From NCBI GenBank assembly GCA_920105625.2, contig OV050031.1, positions 134,064,014 through 134,128,013 of the forward strand: DNA of 64,000 nucleotides, in the 5' to 3' direction. The notes below the pieces were generated by a model. That model was given only the letters and a program-made list of their open reading frames with translations, made no database searches and had not been told where the DNA came from. This stretch comes from Clusia tigrina. Its lineage: Eukaryota; Arthropoda; Insecta; Diptera; Clusiidae. This document shows, piece by piece, positions 1 to 11,136 of this stretch. Numbering within the stretch: the stretch's first letter is position 1; each line of letters starts with the position of its first letter. The position numbers were made by a program, and so were the translations under genes.

Positions 1-2617
1 CGTAAGCTTGTTTTTGGCGCCAACGAAATTTCTCGCGTTGTCACAATATAAGTTTTGACAATTTCCACGTCGGCCAATGAAACGTTTCAGAGCGCCAATG
101 AATGCTTCTGTCGTAAGATCGCTTACAAGTTCTAAATGGACAGCTTTAGTAACAAAACAGCAGAAAACGGATATGTAAGCCTTATGTGGTCTTTTTCCTC
201 TAATTTTGTAATGCACCCAGAATGGTCCACAGTAGTCTACTCCAGAGTTAATGAATGGGCGTGCTGGTGTAACTCGTGTTGCTGGCATGTTTCCCATTAA
301 TTGGTTCAGCAACTGAGGCCTTGCCCTGGTGCATCGTATGCATTGCTGTACTGTTGATCTGGCCGATGATTTGCCTTTTATGGGCCAGTACCTTTGCCTT
401 ATTATGGCCAGCAAGGCTTGAGGTCCACAGTGTTTATTCTCGATGTGAGTCATCTCAAATAGTAGTTTTGCTAAGGGATTTTTATACGGAATGAGCATAA
501 GGTACCAGTGATGCTTTCAATCGTCCTCCAACTCGCAAAATGTTTGCGTCATCCAAAAATGGTGATAGGCTCTTCAATGTACTCGTCCCCTTGAGATCCT
601 TGTGTTTCTTGAGATACATGATGTCGTCATTGAAATCAGATCTTTGCATAGCTTGAACAATGATTCTTAATGCATGATCTAATTCGATGGGAGTCAGCGC
701 TATATCAGTTTTTCGTACGTCCTTGCTACATCTAGTGTTGCTTATGAAACGACAAATGTATCCTACGATGCGTTGAAGAGTCCTGAAAGAGTTTCGGTGG
801 TTGATTGTATACACCAGCTCTTCAGAGTCAATTGCTACCAAGGATGCTGGATTCGTTCGTTTTCTCTCAATGTTATTGGGAATGGCTAGCAGTGGAGCAA
901 ACTTGGGAGGCCATGCTGATTCTTTCCCATGTAGAAAAAATGGCCCGTAAAGCCACAGGTCACATCTTGCAAATTCTCTTGGTGATAATCCTCGTGAGAC
1001 AACGTCAGCTGGGTTATCCTTGGAGCTAACATGACGCCACTGTTCTGCTAATGTCAAACCTTGAATAGTAGCTACCCTGTTGGCTACAAATGTTTGAAAT
1101 GATGAGGAGGCTGAATTAATCCAAGACAGAACTATTTGTGAGTCTGTCCACAAAAAGGTGCGACAATCCTTTAACCGTAAATCATTTTTTTTACCCTAGC
1201 TGCCAACTGTGAGCCTAGTACTGCTGCGCATAGTTCCAAGCGTGGCAATGTTTGTAGCTTAAGTGGAGCTACGCGTGATTTGGCACATAACAACCTCACT
1301 ACTACTCTTCCTTCTTTGAAGATAGATCTGATATAAATTGCTGCTCCGAAGGCCTTTTCTGATGCATCGGAGAAGACGTGAAGTTGAATTGATGTTGGGA
1401 TCTCACTTCTATGAATGTGTCGTGAGAATTTAAAGTTGTCCAATTCTTGCAATGCGCTTCGAAAACGCTCCCATCTTGTATGTAATTCTGCTGGTAGAGC
1501 TTCATCCCAACTAATTTTTAATTGCCATGATGCTTGTATAAAGATTTTTGCTGTAATTACAACTGGAGCTAGAACGCCAAGAGGATCAAATAATCTCGCT
1601 ACGTCTGAGGTGACAGACCGCTTGGTAATTCGTTTAACGGGGTTGAGATTCACCTTTACACAGAATTGGTCAGTCTTTTGCAGCCATGTCAGGCCCAGGG
1701 TTTTTATTGAATCATTCTTGTCGTTAGTAAAATCTAAATTAACTTCCTGGTCACCTTGTGGAATGTTCTGCAGGAGTTTAGGGTGATTTGCACACCATTT
1801 GCGTAGATTGAATCCATACCCATTCAACATTGTGATGAGTTGCCGTTGAGTTTCCATGGCGGTAATCAGACTGTCTGATCCACCAAGACCATCGTCGACA
1901 TAAAAGTTATCCTGAAGCATCTGAGCACCTAGTGAATACCGGATGGCGTTTTCTGATGACATTTGTTTGACACATCTTGTGGCGAGGTATGGTGCGGATC
2001 TTGTCCCATATGTGACAGTGTTAAGTTCGTAACACTTCAGTGGTTTCTTAGGGTCGCTCCTCCATATGATCAATTGATAATGGCGATCTTCAGAGTGGAC
2101 CAGTATCTGCCGATACATTTTTTCAATGTCGGTGGTGAATACAAATTTCGGTAGACGGAAACGTAGCAGGATTGAAAATAGTTCGGATTGTATGGTTGGA
2201 CCTATGTGCATTATGTCATTGAGTGAGACTCCCGATGACGTTTTTGAAGATGCGTCAAATACCACCCGCAGTTTTGTTGTGCAGCTGTCAGGTTTAAGTA
2301 CACAGTGGTGTGGGATGAAGTAATTAGGTGAGAGTATTTCATTGATGTTGATCTCCCTCATGTGGCCCAAGGCTTCATAATTTTCCATAAACTCGATATA
2401 TTGTTCACGAACGGCATTGTATTTCGATAATCGATGTTCAAGCGCCAGGAAACTGTTGATTGCTATATCCCTTGAACTACCTAAAACAGCTGCATTCTCT
2501 ACGAATGGTAATTTTACAATAAAACGCCCATCATTGGTTCTAGTTGTATTTTGTATAAAATGATTTTCGCAAAGTCTTTCTGTTGTGGATAAAATTGATT
2601 CAGTTAGTTCGACTTCG
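1..2617 (-). pseudogene. pol: BEL/Pao pol segment (RT, RNase H, start of integrase), duplicated copy
   Basis: Read on the minus strand this is the middle of a BEL/Pao polyprotein. The reverse transcriptase part lies at 2617-1500 and includes the FYVDDGLGG form of the catalytic YxDD box near 1895. RNase H follows (FSDASEKAFGAAIY, then WTDSQIVLSWINS near 1150), and the integrase zinc-finger region runs off the window start. It is not a separate insertion: it is the end of the first unit of the 4896-bp tandem duplication and shares its frame breaks (near 1160 and 490) with the other copy. The reading frame entering from DR1 at 2691 is an accident of the junction. It cannot give a working protein because gag, protease and the RT start are absent here. 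Confidence 0.85.
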
Positions 2618-2696
2618 AAACGGTAAATAGGGTACACTAATTTTGTGCTTTTGAGAGGGGTTGCAATTTCAAGAAGGAGACGTGTAGACATATATA
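2618..2696 (+). repeat. DR1 dispersed repeat, 5' piece, cut by mariner
   Basis: This piece matches the start of the better copy at 14410-14500 (the 'ggtaaatagggta' and 'ttttgtg...ttgagaggggttg' segments). It continues on the far side of the mariner at 11137. Its left edge is the tandem-duplication junction, so the first bases of the repeat are missing. Confidence 0.75.
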
Positions 2697-2918
2697 CGAG
2701 GTGTGATCAAAAAATAACCGTTATTTTCATCTTTTCGTGAGTTACGTATGTTCGATGTTCGAATTTTTTTTCTGTTATGTTGGTACACATGTCTGTTATA
2801 TATGTTGACCATACCAACCATTTTGGATTGTCAGTTTGTTTTTGACAGATAAAAAGGGTAGTCGTGTTTTGGTGTGCTCTTCGATTTTGTACTATTCGAA
2901 AAAATGGATCAAAGAAAC

Positions 2919-3029
2919 TGTAAATACAGCCTCGTTTGACTGTAGTGCTAGTATTCCTTATTGACGTCACATACAGGTACTTGAACCAATATGAGACTAG
3001 GAATAATAATTTGATGGTTCAAGCACTTG
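2919..3029 (-). repeat. BEL-B 3' LTR remnant (111 bp)
   Basis: It matches the last part of the 5' LTR (9872-9983) with about four substitutions and two indels, then diverges after 'caagcacttga' straight into env-like coding sequence. The U3 part and the polypurine tract are missing. The 5' LTR is full length, and in LTR elements both LTRs are copied from the same template, so the loss must have followed insertion. Confidence 0.85.
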
Positions 3030-4186
3030 ATACATAATTACACCAACCGATAGGGTAAGCGCTAAATACCCGACTGCAGAAAGGTGAACACCCATTGTTT
3101 GGACCTTGGACGGTAACTCCCAAACTCTTTCTGATAATTGACCTTGAATGGTGCTGAGATTGGATAATTGCATGTTGTAGTGTTCAATAGTATTCGTGTA
3201 GTGTGATCGGTGCTGGCCTTGATCTATTTTGAGAATGTCAGTAGCATTGGCCAAGCTGACATATGAGGTTTGTACTGAACTTGAGAGAGTTTTATATCCG
3301 TGAATTGTGATAAAACTGTGTTTCAGAACACAGGATGGTTGTAGCTTCAGCATTCCCGATCCTTCGAATGTTAATTGCAAGGTTTCACCATCACATACTG
3401 CACTCAAGCGAGTGGCAAACTTCAAGGCGTAGATCCACTCGTTCTTATGATCCATTTGAATCCAGGTTGAATTGTCTTGAACTTCATGGTGGAAGCAGTC
3501 CCGTTGAGATTCATTGGCAAACAGTTTAACTTCACATGAACATACTTCAGACCCTCTGTTATGTATCAATTGGGTGTTGGCGGATAAGAATGTTTATGGC
3601 TTCATCACTGTACAAGCCTCAAAATCAGCTAAACTCATGAAAACGTATTGATCTCTGTGCGCGTTTATGGCTAGAAATCTGTTACAAGATTCTATTGTAG
3701 TCATTGTGCCATTTATTATGTTAGGAATTGGTACCATCCGATACAGTTCGAATCTTTCCTCTGCAATTAATGGCAATGAGATTCTAAAAATGGCATGCTT
3801 CTTTGTTAAACCGCCTTCTACCTTCATTAATTTGTACAGTTGCAGTCCTCTTGATTCACTGGTATTTGGAGGGATGTCGGAAGATGAGTTTTTATCTTGA
3901 GAATTTCTTCTTGTAGTTGAATGGGGAATAGCAATAATGGGCTAATTTTGTTATGGTGTGTATCTGTCATAACATTCAGTATTGATGATTCGATTCTTTG
4001 CAAGTGAGAAGCTATCATAATGAGTTGGAGGGTCAGAATGATGAAATAATGAGTCAGCTTGGTTTGAAACTTTTCTCCTTCAATGTGATTTAAGGTTTTC
4101 ATTATGTCATTGATTTGGTTGTGAAGATTATCGAATTTTCGTTTGACTTCTATTTGATCTTGTTTGATCACGTTGATAGTAGTCAA
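2997..4186 (-). pseudogene. env: Env-like gene of BEL-B, broken
   Basis: Three frames follow the integrase: 4186-3827, 3827-3594 and 3569-2997. They contain a hydrophobic stretch near 4070 (THYFIILTLQLIMIA), a cysteine-rich ectodomain-like part (CSCEVKLFANESQRDC) and a C-terminal membrane-type segment (VGYLALTLSVGVIMY near 3035). The position after pol and the resemblance in layout to the env region of the other BEL element (34939-36190) support an envelope-like glycoprotein. Frame changes near 3827 and 3590 break it, and the last codons run into the truncated LTR. The assignment rests on position and topology, not on a recognised domain. Confidence 0.6.
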
Positions 4187-4374
4187 TCACTGATGTTTGG
4201 TTTTTGAGCAGGACAAATAGATGGCCTTCATTTTCTTTCACTTACTGAATGGTTTTTGACATTGATTCTGCATATTCTGAGTCCAAAACACCAAACAATG
4301 AGTTTGCAATATTTCCCACTATATCCACAGCACCTCTTTCAGATCGATGGGGAAACAATATCTTGTTATCCTTC

Positions 4375-5394
4375 CTAGTGGCCATTGAAGAACTTGATTA
4401 TTACCATGTCCCCTTGGTTGATGTTATTGTGCTGATGTGTCCATTTGGTTTTAGATTGAAGCTCGCATAAATATTCGTGCGACCATCGTTTCCAAAACTC
4501 ATTTTTGATGTGGGATACGAGTTTCCACCGGGTCAGCAAATTTGAAGTTGACGGGATGTTAATTACATCGACTTGCGTGTTGAGTGGTTCTCCTATCAAG
4601 AAGTGGCCTGGAGTCAGGGCGCCTAAGTCATTTGGATCGTTGGACATCGAACTTATTGGTCTTGAGTTGAGAATGGCTTCTATTTCATTAATGACTGTTT
4701 CCAGCTCTTCATAGGTTAGTGATGCTGTTGACACGCTCCTAACCAAAAGATGCTTCGCAGACTTCACTGCTGCTTCCCACAGACCTCCGAAATGAGGGGC
4801 TCTTGGAGGAATAAAATTGAATTGTATTCCCTTTTTACCGCATTCTGTCTCAATTTTTGTTTTCCCTTCATCTGAATATATTGATGTAGTCACTTCCGTA
4901 AGCTTGTTTTTGGCGCCAACGAAATTTCTCGCGTTGTCACAATATAAGTTTTGACAATTTCCACGTCGGCCAATGAAACGTTTCAGAGCGCCAATGAATG
5001 CTTCTGTCGTAAGATCGCTTACAAGTTCTAAATGGACAGCTTTAGTAACAAAACAGCAGAAAACGGATATGTAAGCCTTATGTGGTCTTTTTCCTCTAAT
5101 TTTGTAATGCACCCAGAATGGTCCACAGTAGTCTACTCCAGAGTTAATGAATGGGCGTGCTGGTGTAACTCGTGTTGCTGGCATGTTTCCCATTAATTGG
5201 TTCAGCAACTGAGGCCTTGCCCTGGTGCATCGTATGCATTGCTGTACTGTTGATCTGGCCGATGATTTGCCTTTTATGGGCCAGTACCTTTGCCTTATTA
5301 TGGCCAGCAAGGCTTGAGGTCCACAGTGTTTATTCTCGATGTGAGTCATCTCAAATAGTAGTTTTGCTAAGGGATTTTTATACGGAATGAGCAT
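4375..5394 (-). pseudogene. pol: BEL-B integrase and DUF5641-like C-terminus
   Basis: This 339-residue frame carries a zinc-binding region (H and C residues near residues 17-55), the DDE core with the first Asp in GVDYCGPFW, the second in YCDNARNFVGA and the Glu in GGLWEAAVKSAKH, then a C-terminal region (LLTRWKLVSHIKNEFWKRW) typical of the BEL/Pao DUF5641 tail. The enzyme would insert cDNA into the host chromosome. The frame ends at 4375 through a small deletion and frameshift, and the usual continuation is seen in another frame until about 4300. A frame break near 5390 separates it from the RNase H region. The first 520 bp of this sequence (4897 onward) are duplicated at 1-481. Confidence 0.85.
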
Positions 5395-6049
5395 AGGGTA
5401 CCAGTGATGCTTTCAATCGTCCTCCAACTCGCAAAATGTTTGCGTCATCCAAAAATGGTGATAGGCTCTTCAATGTACTCGTCCCCTTGAGATCCTTGTG
5501 TTTCTTGAGATACATGATGTCGTCATTGAAATCAGATCTTTGCATAGCTTGAACAATGATTCTTAATGCATGATCTAATTCGATGGGAGTCAGCGCTATA
5601 TCAGTTTTTCGTACGTCCTTGCTACATCTAGTGTTGCTTATGAAACGACAAATGTATCCTACGATGCGTTGAAGAGTCCTGAAAGAGTTTCGGTGGTTGA
5701 TTGTATACACCAGCTCTTCAGAGTCAATTGCTACCAAGGATGCTGGATTCGGTCGTTTTCTCTCAATGTTATTGGGAATGGCTAGCAGTGGAGCAAACTT
5801 GGGAGGCCATGCTGATTCTTTCCCATGTAGAAAAAATGGCCCGTAAAGCCACAGGTCACATCTTGCAAATTCTCTTGGTGATAATCCTCGTGAGACAACG
5901 TCAGCTGGGTTATCCTTGGAGCTAACATGACGCCACTGTTCTGCTAATGTCAAACCTTGAATAGTAGCTACCCTGTTGGCTACAAATGTTTGAAATGATG
6001 AGGAGGCTGAATTAATCCAAGACAGAACTATTTGTGAGTCTGTCCACAA
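5378..6049 (-). pseudogene. pol: BEL-B RNase H end and connector to integrase
   Basis: This 223-residue frame begins in the RNase H domain (WTDSQIVLSWINS holds one of the acidic active-site residues) and runs through HVSSKDNPADVVSRG, a motif widely conserved at this point in BEL/Pao polyproteins. It then enters the linker before integrase (SFRTLQRIVGYICRF). It is offset from the upstream RT frame (stop at 6067) and from integrase (overlap at 5378-5394), so two frameshifts bracket it. The same breaks occur in the copy at 482-1153 and so predate the duplication. Confidence 0.8.
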
Positions 6050-6066
6050 AAAGGTGCGACAATCCT

Positions 6067-8038
6067 TTAACCGTAAATCATTTTTTTTACCCTAGCTGCC
6101 AACTGTGAGCCTAGTACTGCTGCGCATAGTTCCAAGCGTGGCAATGTTTGTAGCTTAAGTGGAGCTACGCGTGATTTGGCACATAACAACCTCACTACTA
6201 CTCTTCCTTCTTTGAAGATAGATCTGATATAAATTGCTGCTCCGAAGGCCTTTTCTGATGCATCGGAGAAGACGTGAAGTTGAATTGATGTTGGGATCTC
6301 ACTTCTATGAATGTGTCGTGAGAATTTAAAGTTGTCCAATTCTTGCAATGCGCTTCGAAAACGCTCCCATCTTGTATGTAATTCTGCTGGTAGAGCTTCA
6401 TCCCAACTAATTTTTAATTGCCATGATGCTTGTATAAAGATTTTTGCTGTAATTACAACTGGAGCTAGAACGCCAAGAGGATCAAATAATCTCGCTACGT
6501 CTGAGGTGACAGACCGCTTGGTAATTCGTTTAACGGGGTTGAGATTCACCTTTACACAGAATTGGTCAGTCTTTTGCAGCCATGTCAGGCCCAGGGTTTT
6601 TATTGAATCATTCTTGTCGTTAGTAAAATCTAAATTAACTTCCTGGTCACCTTGTGGAATGTTCTGCAGGAGTTTAGGGTGATTTGCACACCATTTGCGT
6701 AGATTGAATCCATACCCATTCAACATTGTGATGAGTTGCCGTTGAGTTTCCATGGCGGTAATCAGACTGTCTGATCCACCAAGACCATCGTCGACATAAA
6801 AGTTATCCTGAAGCATCTGAGCACCTAGTGAATACCGGATGGCGTTTTCTGATGACATTTGTTTGACACATCTTGTGGCGAGGTATGGTGCGGATCTTGT
6901 CCCATATGTGACAGTGTTAAGTTCGTAACACTTCAGTGGTTTCTTAGGGTCGCTCCTCCATATGATCAATTGATAATGGCGATCTTCAGAGTGGACCAGT
7001 ATCTGCCGATACATTTTTTCAATGTCGGTGGTGAATACAAATTTCGGTAGACGGAAACGTAGCAGGATTGAAAATAGTTCGGATTGTATGGTTGGACCTA
7101 TGTGCATTATGTCATTGAGTGAGACTCCCGATGACGTTTTTGAAGATGCGTCAAATACCACCCGCAGTTTTGTTGTGCAGCTGTCAGGTTTAAGTACACA
7201 GTGGTGTGGGATGAAGTAATTAGGTGAGAGTATTTCATTGATGTTGATCTCCCTCATGTGGCCCAAGGCTTCATAATTTTCCATAAACTCGATATATTGT
7301 TCACGAACGGCATTGTATTTCGATAATCGATGTTCAAGCGCCAGGAAACTGTTGATTGCTATATCCCTTGAACTACCTAAAACAGCTGCATTCTCTACGA
7401 ATGGTAATTTTACAATAAAACGCCCATCATTGGTTCTAGTTGTATTTTGTATAAAATGATTTTCGCAAAATCTTTCTGTTGTGGATAAAATTGATTCAGC
7501 TAGTTCGACTTCGTCCAGTTTCCATAGCCGTTCAATAAGTTGGTTTGTGTCATCATCAACCTCACTGCAAATACCGCAAGTTGCTGACGCCATCAGAAGT
7601 TATCCTATCCTTCCTGATAGTATCCAGCCAAACACTGTGTTTTGTAGTGTTGGAAGTTCGATTGCTAATCGTATCTGGCCAATTGACAATACTATAATAT
7701 GATAGAATTCCGCTCCTAATAAAACATCAATTTTGTCAGGACGGTTGAATACTGGATCCGCTCAAGTGATGTTCTTCGGAATTGACCATTTGGATATGTC
7801 AAATGGATTTGTCGGTTGCGGAGAAATTATATCTCCTAGAACGAACGCCTCCAGTCGAGTGGAAAAGCCGTTAATTCGTGACTGTAGTTCAAGGCTAACT
7901 CGACGCTGTGCTCTCCGAGTTCCCTTGCTTATTCCTTGGATATTCATTGTTGTGGACTTCGTTGAAGCTCCAAGTCTCTTGACAAGCCGTTCACTCACGA
8001 TATTGATCTGAGATCCGGAGTCCAGAATGGCTCTGCAT
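6067..8038 (-). pseudogene. pol: BEL-B protease and reverse transcriptase
   Basis: The aspartic protease lies at the start (right end): the active-site DSGSQINIVS is at about 8022-7990, with LGDII and LLGA segments further on. The RT domain fills 7550-6500, with LRVVFDASSKT, TTDIEKMYRQI (first catalytic Asp) and NFYVDDGLGG (YxDD box), followed by the first part of RNase H (FSDASEKAFGAAIY and RLELCAAVLGSQL). The protein would process the polyprotein and copy the RNA genome. Stops occur near 7760 and 7597, and the frame ends at 6067. The protease is one frame off from the gag end at 8039. All RT catalytic motifs are present. Confidence 0.85.
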
Positions 8039-9687
8039 TCAACTTCCTGCCTTCGATGCTACTAGTGCTGTGGACTGTTGAGGGTGTGGTTCATACTTGA
8101 CCTGGTTTACGGCTGGTTCGCTGCGATATCCTTCAGAATGTACTAATTTATTGTGACTGTGATTACACTTAGTAAATTTTTTTGACTTACAATCCTTTGC
8201 CCAGTGTCCAGGCTTTAGACAATTAATGCATAGCTTATGTGTTTTTAGGAACTGTAACCTCTTCTGAACAGAAAGTTTCAAAAAGCTTTGGCATGCAAAC
8301 AGCGGATGTGTTTGGCTATTGCAAGACAAGCATTTCTTGATTCCTTGTTTTGTGGCTATTACCGTTGTCAATGTTTTTGCCGTATGCTCTCTTTGGCCAA
8401 TTGCCTCGAGAGACTGGAATCTCGTTTCAATAAACTTTAAGAATTGCCTTAGGGTAGGTAATTCCTTTGGCTTCTCCAATGACTGCTCATATGCAATCCC
8501 CGTGCCTTTGTCTAATTTCTTCACTAGAAGGTGGAGAATAATTGGATCCCAAGAGTTCGTGTCTAACCCAAGGTTTCTTAATGCCAGTAAGGTTTCCTGG
8601 GTTGTATCATGAAGTCCCTTTAGTGCTGCCGCTGATGGATAGTCTGTTGAGTGTTTGTTTTGCCCCCATAGTTTTTCCAACAGAGCTGAAGTTAGCAATC
8701 GCACATTGCTATATCGATCCTGGAGTGATTCCCATGCAGTTTGGTAGTTATTCTCAGTTAGAGTGAGGTGTCTAATTAATCGTTCTGCTTCTCCGATCAA
8801 ATTTGTTTTAAGATACCACATCTTCTGTATTGTTGGAAGCGGCCTTTTGTGGATCATTTCAGTGAATAGATCATAAAATTGTTGCCACTTCAGGTAATCT
8901 CCATCGAATTTTGGCAGTATTACCTTTGGCAAATGTTCGGCGAGTGACGCTCGATTCGAAATTGCAGGAACGGTCACTCCCTTCTCTTGAAGCATAAGAA
9001 TTCTGTTACTGACATGCATCTCTATGCTCAGGTATTCTTCAAAACGATAATCGTCAGAATTCATGTCATCTATAGATCCAGTATAACATCATTAAATCTC
9101 CGGGCTGCATTCCAATGATGTTCTATAAGGTTGGCCTTTGTAGAATAATATTGGCATGAATGGGGTGTGTCATCAGCCAATACATCGTCTAACATGCGTT
9201 GCACGAGTGCAATAACTGTCTTTTGCTTGTGCACCATGTTAAGCATATTAGTCTTTTGAAGCCTCTTCTCTATGGGTTCTGCTCAACGAGTTGGGCCACT
9301 AACTCCTTGTGGTTGGGTTATGCCTTTCTCTGCAGGTTCCGTTGAGCAACTTGGGACACTAACTGCTTGTGGTTGAGTTATGCCCTGTGCTGTGAGTATT
9401 TGTTTGCTCTCCTTGATGTCTGCAAGGAAGTCTTGGTATCGGTTGCCCATTGATGCGTATAGATCCTTAACAAAGTATGGATGGCCATTAGCTGCCGTTG
9501 GATCCCTTCTAATTTGGTTATCGATACGTTGGAAAGTTAACCATAGCTCCTCAATTTCTCTGGATTTTCTTTCAATATAGTCGAGTGTCTTCCGATCTTT
9601 CGGCATCTTCTTATAGGATGCAATGGCCTTTTGGAGACCAATTGCATTGTCGTCCTGATGACGGACGAGATCGTCGATAGTTGTCAT
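8039..9687 (-). pseudogene. gag: BEL-B gag with DUF1759-like region and zinc knuckles
   Basis: The N-terminal frame (9687-9283) is charged and helical, ending in two imperfect repeats (GITQPQAVSVPS and GITQPQGVSGPT). A stop at 9283 breaks it, the same frame continues to about 9070, and a frameshift leads to the second part (9064-8039). That part has the DUF1759-like core (LPKVILPKFDGDYLKWQQF) and two cysteine clusters (CLSCNSQTHPLFAC and CINCLKPGHWAKDC) that fit RNA-binding zinc knuckles. It would form the particle and package RNA. The ATG at 9687 is the first start after the primer binding site and 5' leader. The nonsense and frameshift changes make it non-functional. Confidence 0.8.
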
Positions 9688-9851
9688 TATTAACGCTCAC
9701 ACTATTGTGCTCTTGCTTCTTAAGTATCGTGTTTTGTAGCACCCTGTGTGCTCGAACTAAAACCGATTGATGAATTGTGATAAAATTTAATGCTCACACT
9801 GCTGTGCTTTTGCTGAATCAATTTTATGTCCTGTATATCTCTCGTCCTTCT

Positions 9852-9869
9852 ATCACGTCGGGGTCACCA
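9852..9869 (-). promoter_or_regulatory. Primer binding site, tRNA-Trp type
   Basis: The plus strand reads ATCACGTCGGGGTCACCA, two bases before the inner LTR edge at 9872. From what I recall of insect and vertebrate tRNA-Trp, this equals the 3' end of that tRNA including CCA, so the minus-strand RNA would pair with it to prime reverse transcription. Confidence 0.75.
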
Positions 9870-9871
9870 AA

Positions 9872-10402
9872 TGTAAATACAGCCTCGTTTGACTGTAGTG
9901 ATAGTCCTTATTGATGTCTCATACAGGTACTGATGTCTCATACAGGTACTTGAACCAATATGAGACTAGGAATAATAATTTGATTGTTCAAGCACTTGAA
10001 CCTGAACAATCCGTCGCTGAAAATAAAAGACTCAGTTTTCTTGATGCTAAAGAATCAAAGAGTGATTTGTTTATTGAAATTCATCGTCTTAAATAATAAC
10101 TTATTGCTAACATCATCAATAATAATTAATATGTACCAAAAGTAAATATCAGCAGAATATAACAGCAGCGCATGTGCAAGTTCAATGAACATACGTTTCA
10201 ATGCCACCCAAATACTTATGTTGCATTTTTGGGAATGCACTTAATTATTGTGCAGGTGTCATTTGAGCCACAATGCTACTGCACGCGCAGACTGCATATT
10301 CCTTGTTGTTGTTGTGGGTACAAACGTACGGATACATACAAATATACTTTGCATATTATACATTCTGTTACAGTGCGATTGATATTTATATGAATTCGTA
10401 CA
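9872..10402 (-). repeat. BEL-B 5' LTR, 531 bp
   Basis: Bounded by TG/CA and abutting the 5-bp duplication at 10403. It contains a TATAAATA box on the minus strand at about 10382-10390, close to the outer edge, and a 19-bp tandem repeat (tgatgtctcatacaggtac twice, about 9918-9955) absent from the other LTR. This is the only complete LTR of the element. Confidence 0.85.
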
Positions 10403-10407
10403 GAAAC

Positions 10408-11004
10408 TGTATTCAGTTTTGTGTAAAAAATGAAATTAAATGCGCAAGGACATTTGAAATGTTGACTGTGGCGTTTGGCGAGTCTACTATGAGCAGAACA
10501 CAAGTTCAATTGTGGTATAACCGGTTTAAGGAAGGCCGAGAAGATGTCAATGACGATGCTCGTCCTGGTCGCCCGAGCACGTCAACAACCGATGAAAACA
10601 TTGACGCAGTGAAGAAAATGATTTTGGATAATCGTCGAATCACTATCAGAGAGGTTGCTGATGATGTTGGCATATCGTTCGGCTCATGCCAAGCAATTTT
10701 TACGGATGTTTTAGGCATGAAACGAGCGGCAGCGAAGATTGTTCCAAAATAGCAAAATTTTGAGCAAAAACAACGTCGCATGGACATCGCTCAGGAGCTG
10801 TCTTTGGCCAAAAACAAAACCGTTATCATGCCTCAACCACCGTATTCACCGGACTTGGGCCCCGTTGACTTTTTCCTCTTTCCAAAACTGAAGACACCGA
10901 TGAAAGGAAAGCATTTTGCTACGATTGAGGAGATAAAAGAAAAATCGAAACAGGAGCTGTAGGCGATACCAAAAAAAGCGTTTCAGAAGGGTTTCGAGGA
11001 TTGA
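10408..11004 (+). pseudogene. Mar-A1 transposase remnant
   Basis: The start codon is at 2904, before the BEL insertion, and coding resumes at 10408. The N-terminal helix-turn-helix half is clear: [21 protein letters not shown], then [15 protein letters not shown] (the GRP linker of mariners) and [17 protein letters not shown] stop follows KIVPK at 10750. The frame resumes at 10780 with IAQEL joined directly to YSPDLGPVDFFLFP, so the stretch holding the first two catalytic aspartates is deleted and only the third (in VDFF) remains. Another in-frame stop lies near 10961. It belongs to the DD34D mariners but not to the irritans group seen elsewhere in the window. Confidence 0.85.
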
Positions 11005-11136
11005 AAAAAACGCTGGCATAAGTGTATTATATCTGAGGGGAATTACTTTAAAGGGGAGAAGATAGATGTTAATGAGTAAATAAATACTTCATTTTTTGAT
11101 CACACAATAACGGTTATTTTTTGATCACACCTCGTA

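Larger units (their letters stand above)
1..7513. repeat. Tandem duplication, 4896-bp period
   Basis: Positions 1-2617 match 4897-7513 base for base apart from about four substitutions (near 493, 862, 2574 and 2604). At 2617/2618 the first copy leaves BEL pol sequence and enters the DR1 repeat, while the second copy continues in pol past 7513. The simplest reading is a head-to-tail duplication of a unit equal to 2618-7513, with the window starting inside the first unit. Both sides of the junction share a short 'cttc' near the break. Confidence 0.85.
2919..10402 (-). mobile_element. BEL/Pao LTR retrotransposon (BEL-B), inserted in mariner
   Basis: The 7484-bp element starts TG and ends CA and is flanked by the 5-bp duplication gaaac (2914-2918 and 10403-10407). 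Joining the flanks restores the mariner sequence seen intact at 41663-41690. Order along the minus strand: 5' LTR (10402-9872), primer binding site, gag with DUF1759-like and zinc-knuckle regions, aspartic protease, RT, RNase H, integrase, DUF5641-like tail, env-like region, and a 3' LTR remnant. The order and motifs fit BEL/Pao (Belpaoviridae). Several stops and frameshifts and a truncated 3' LTR make it a dead copy. Confidence 0.92.
2697..11134 (+). mobile_element. Internally deleted mariner (Mar-A1), split by a BEL element
   Basis: The inverted ends begin CGAGGTGTGATCAAAAAATA at 2697 and at 11134 (reverse strand), each flanked by a TA target duplication (2695-2696 and 11135-11136). Without the BEL insertion (2919-10402 plus one copy of the 5-bp duplication) the element is 949 bp, shorter than the usual 1.3 kb mariner. 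It sits inside DR1. A second copy at 41456-42370 has the same internal deletion. It has no complete transposase, so it would need one in trans. Confidence 0.9.

Noticed and set aside
1171..2691. A start codon for BEL pol at 2691
   Set aside because: The first 25 or so residues come from DR1 across the duplication junction at 2617, so the start is an accident.
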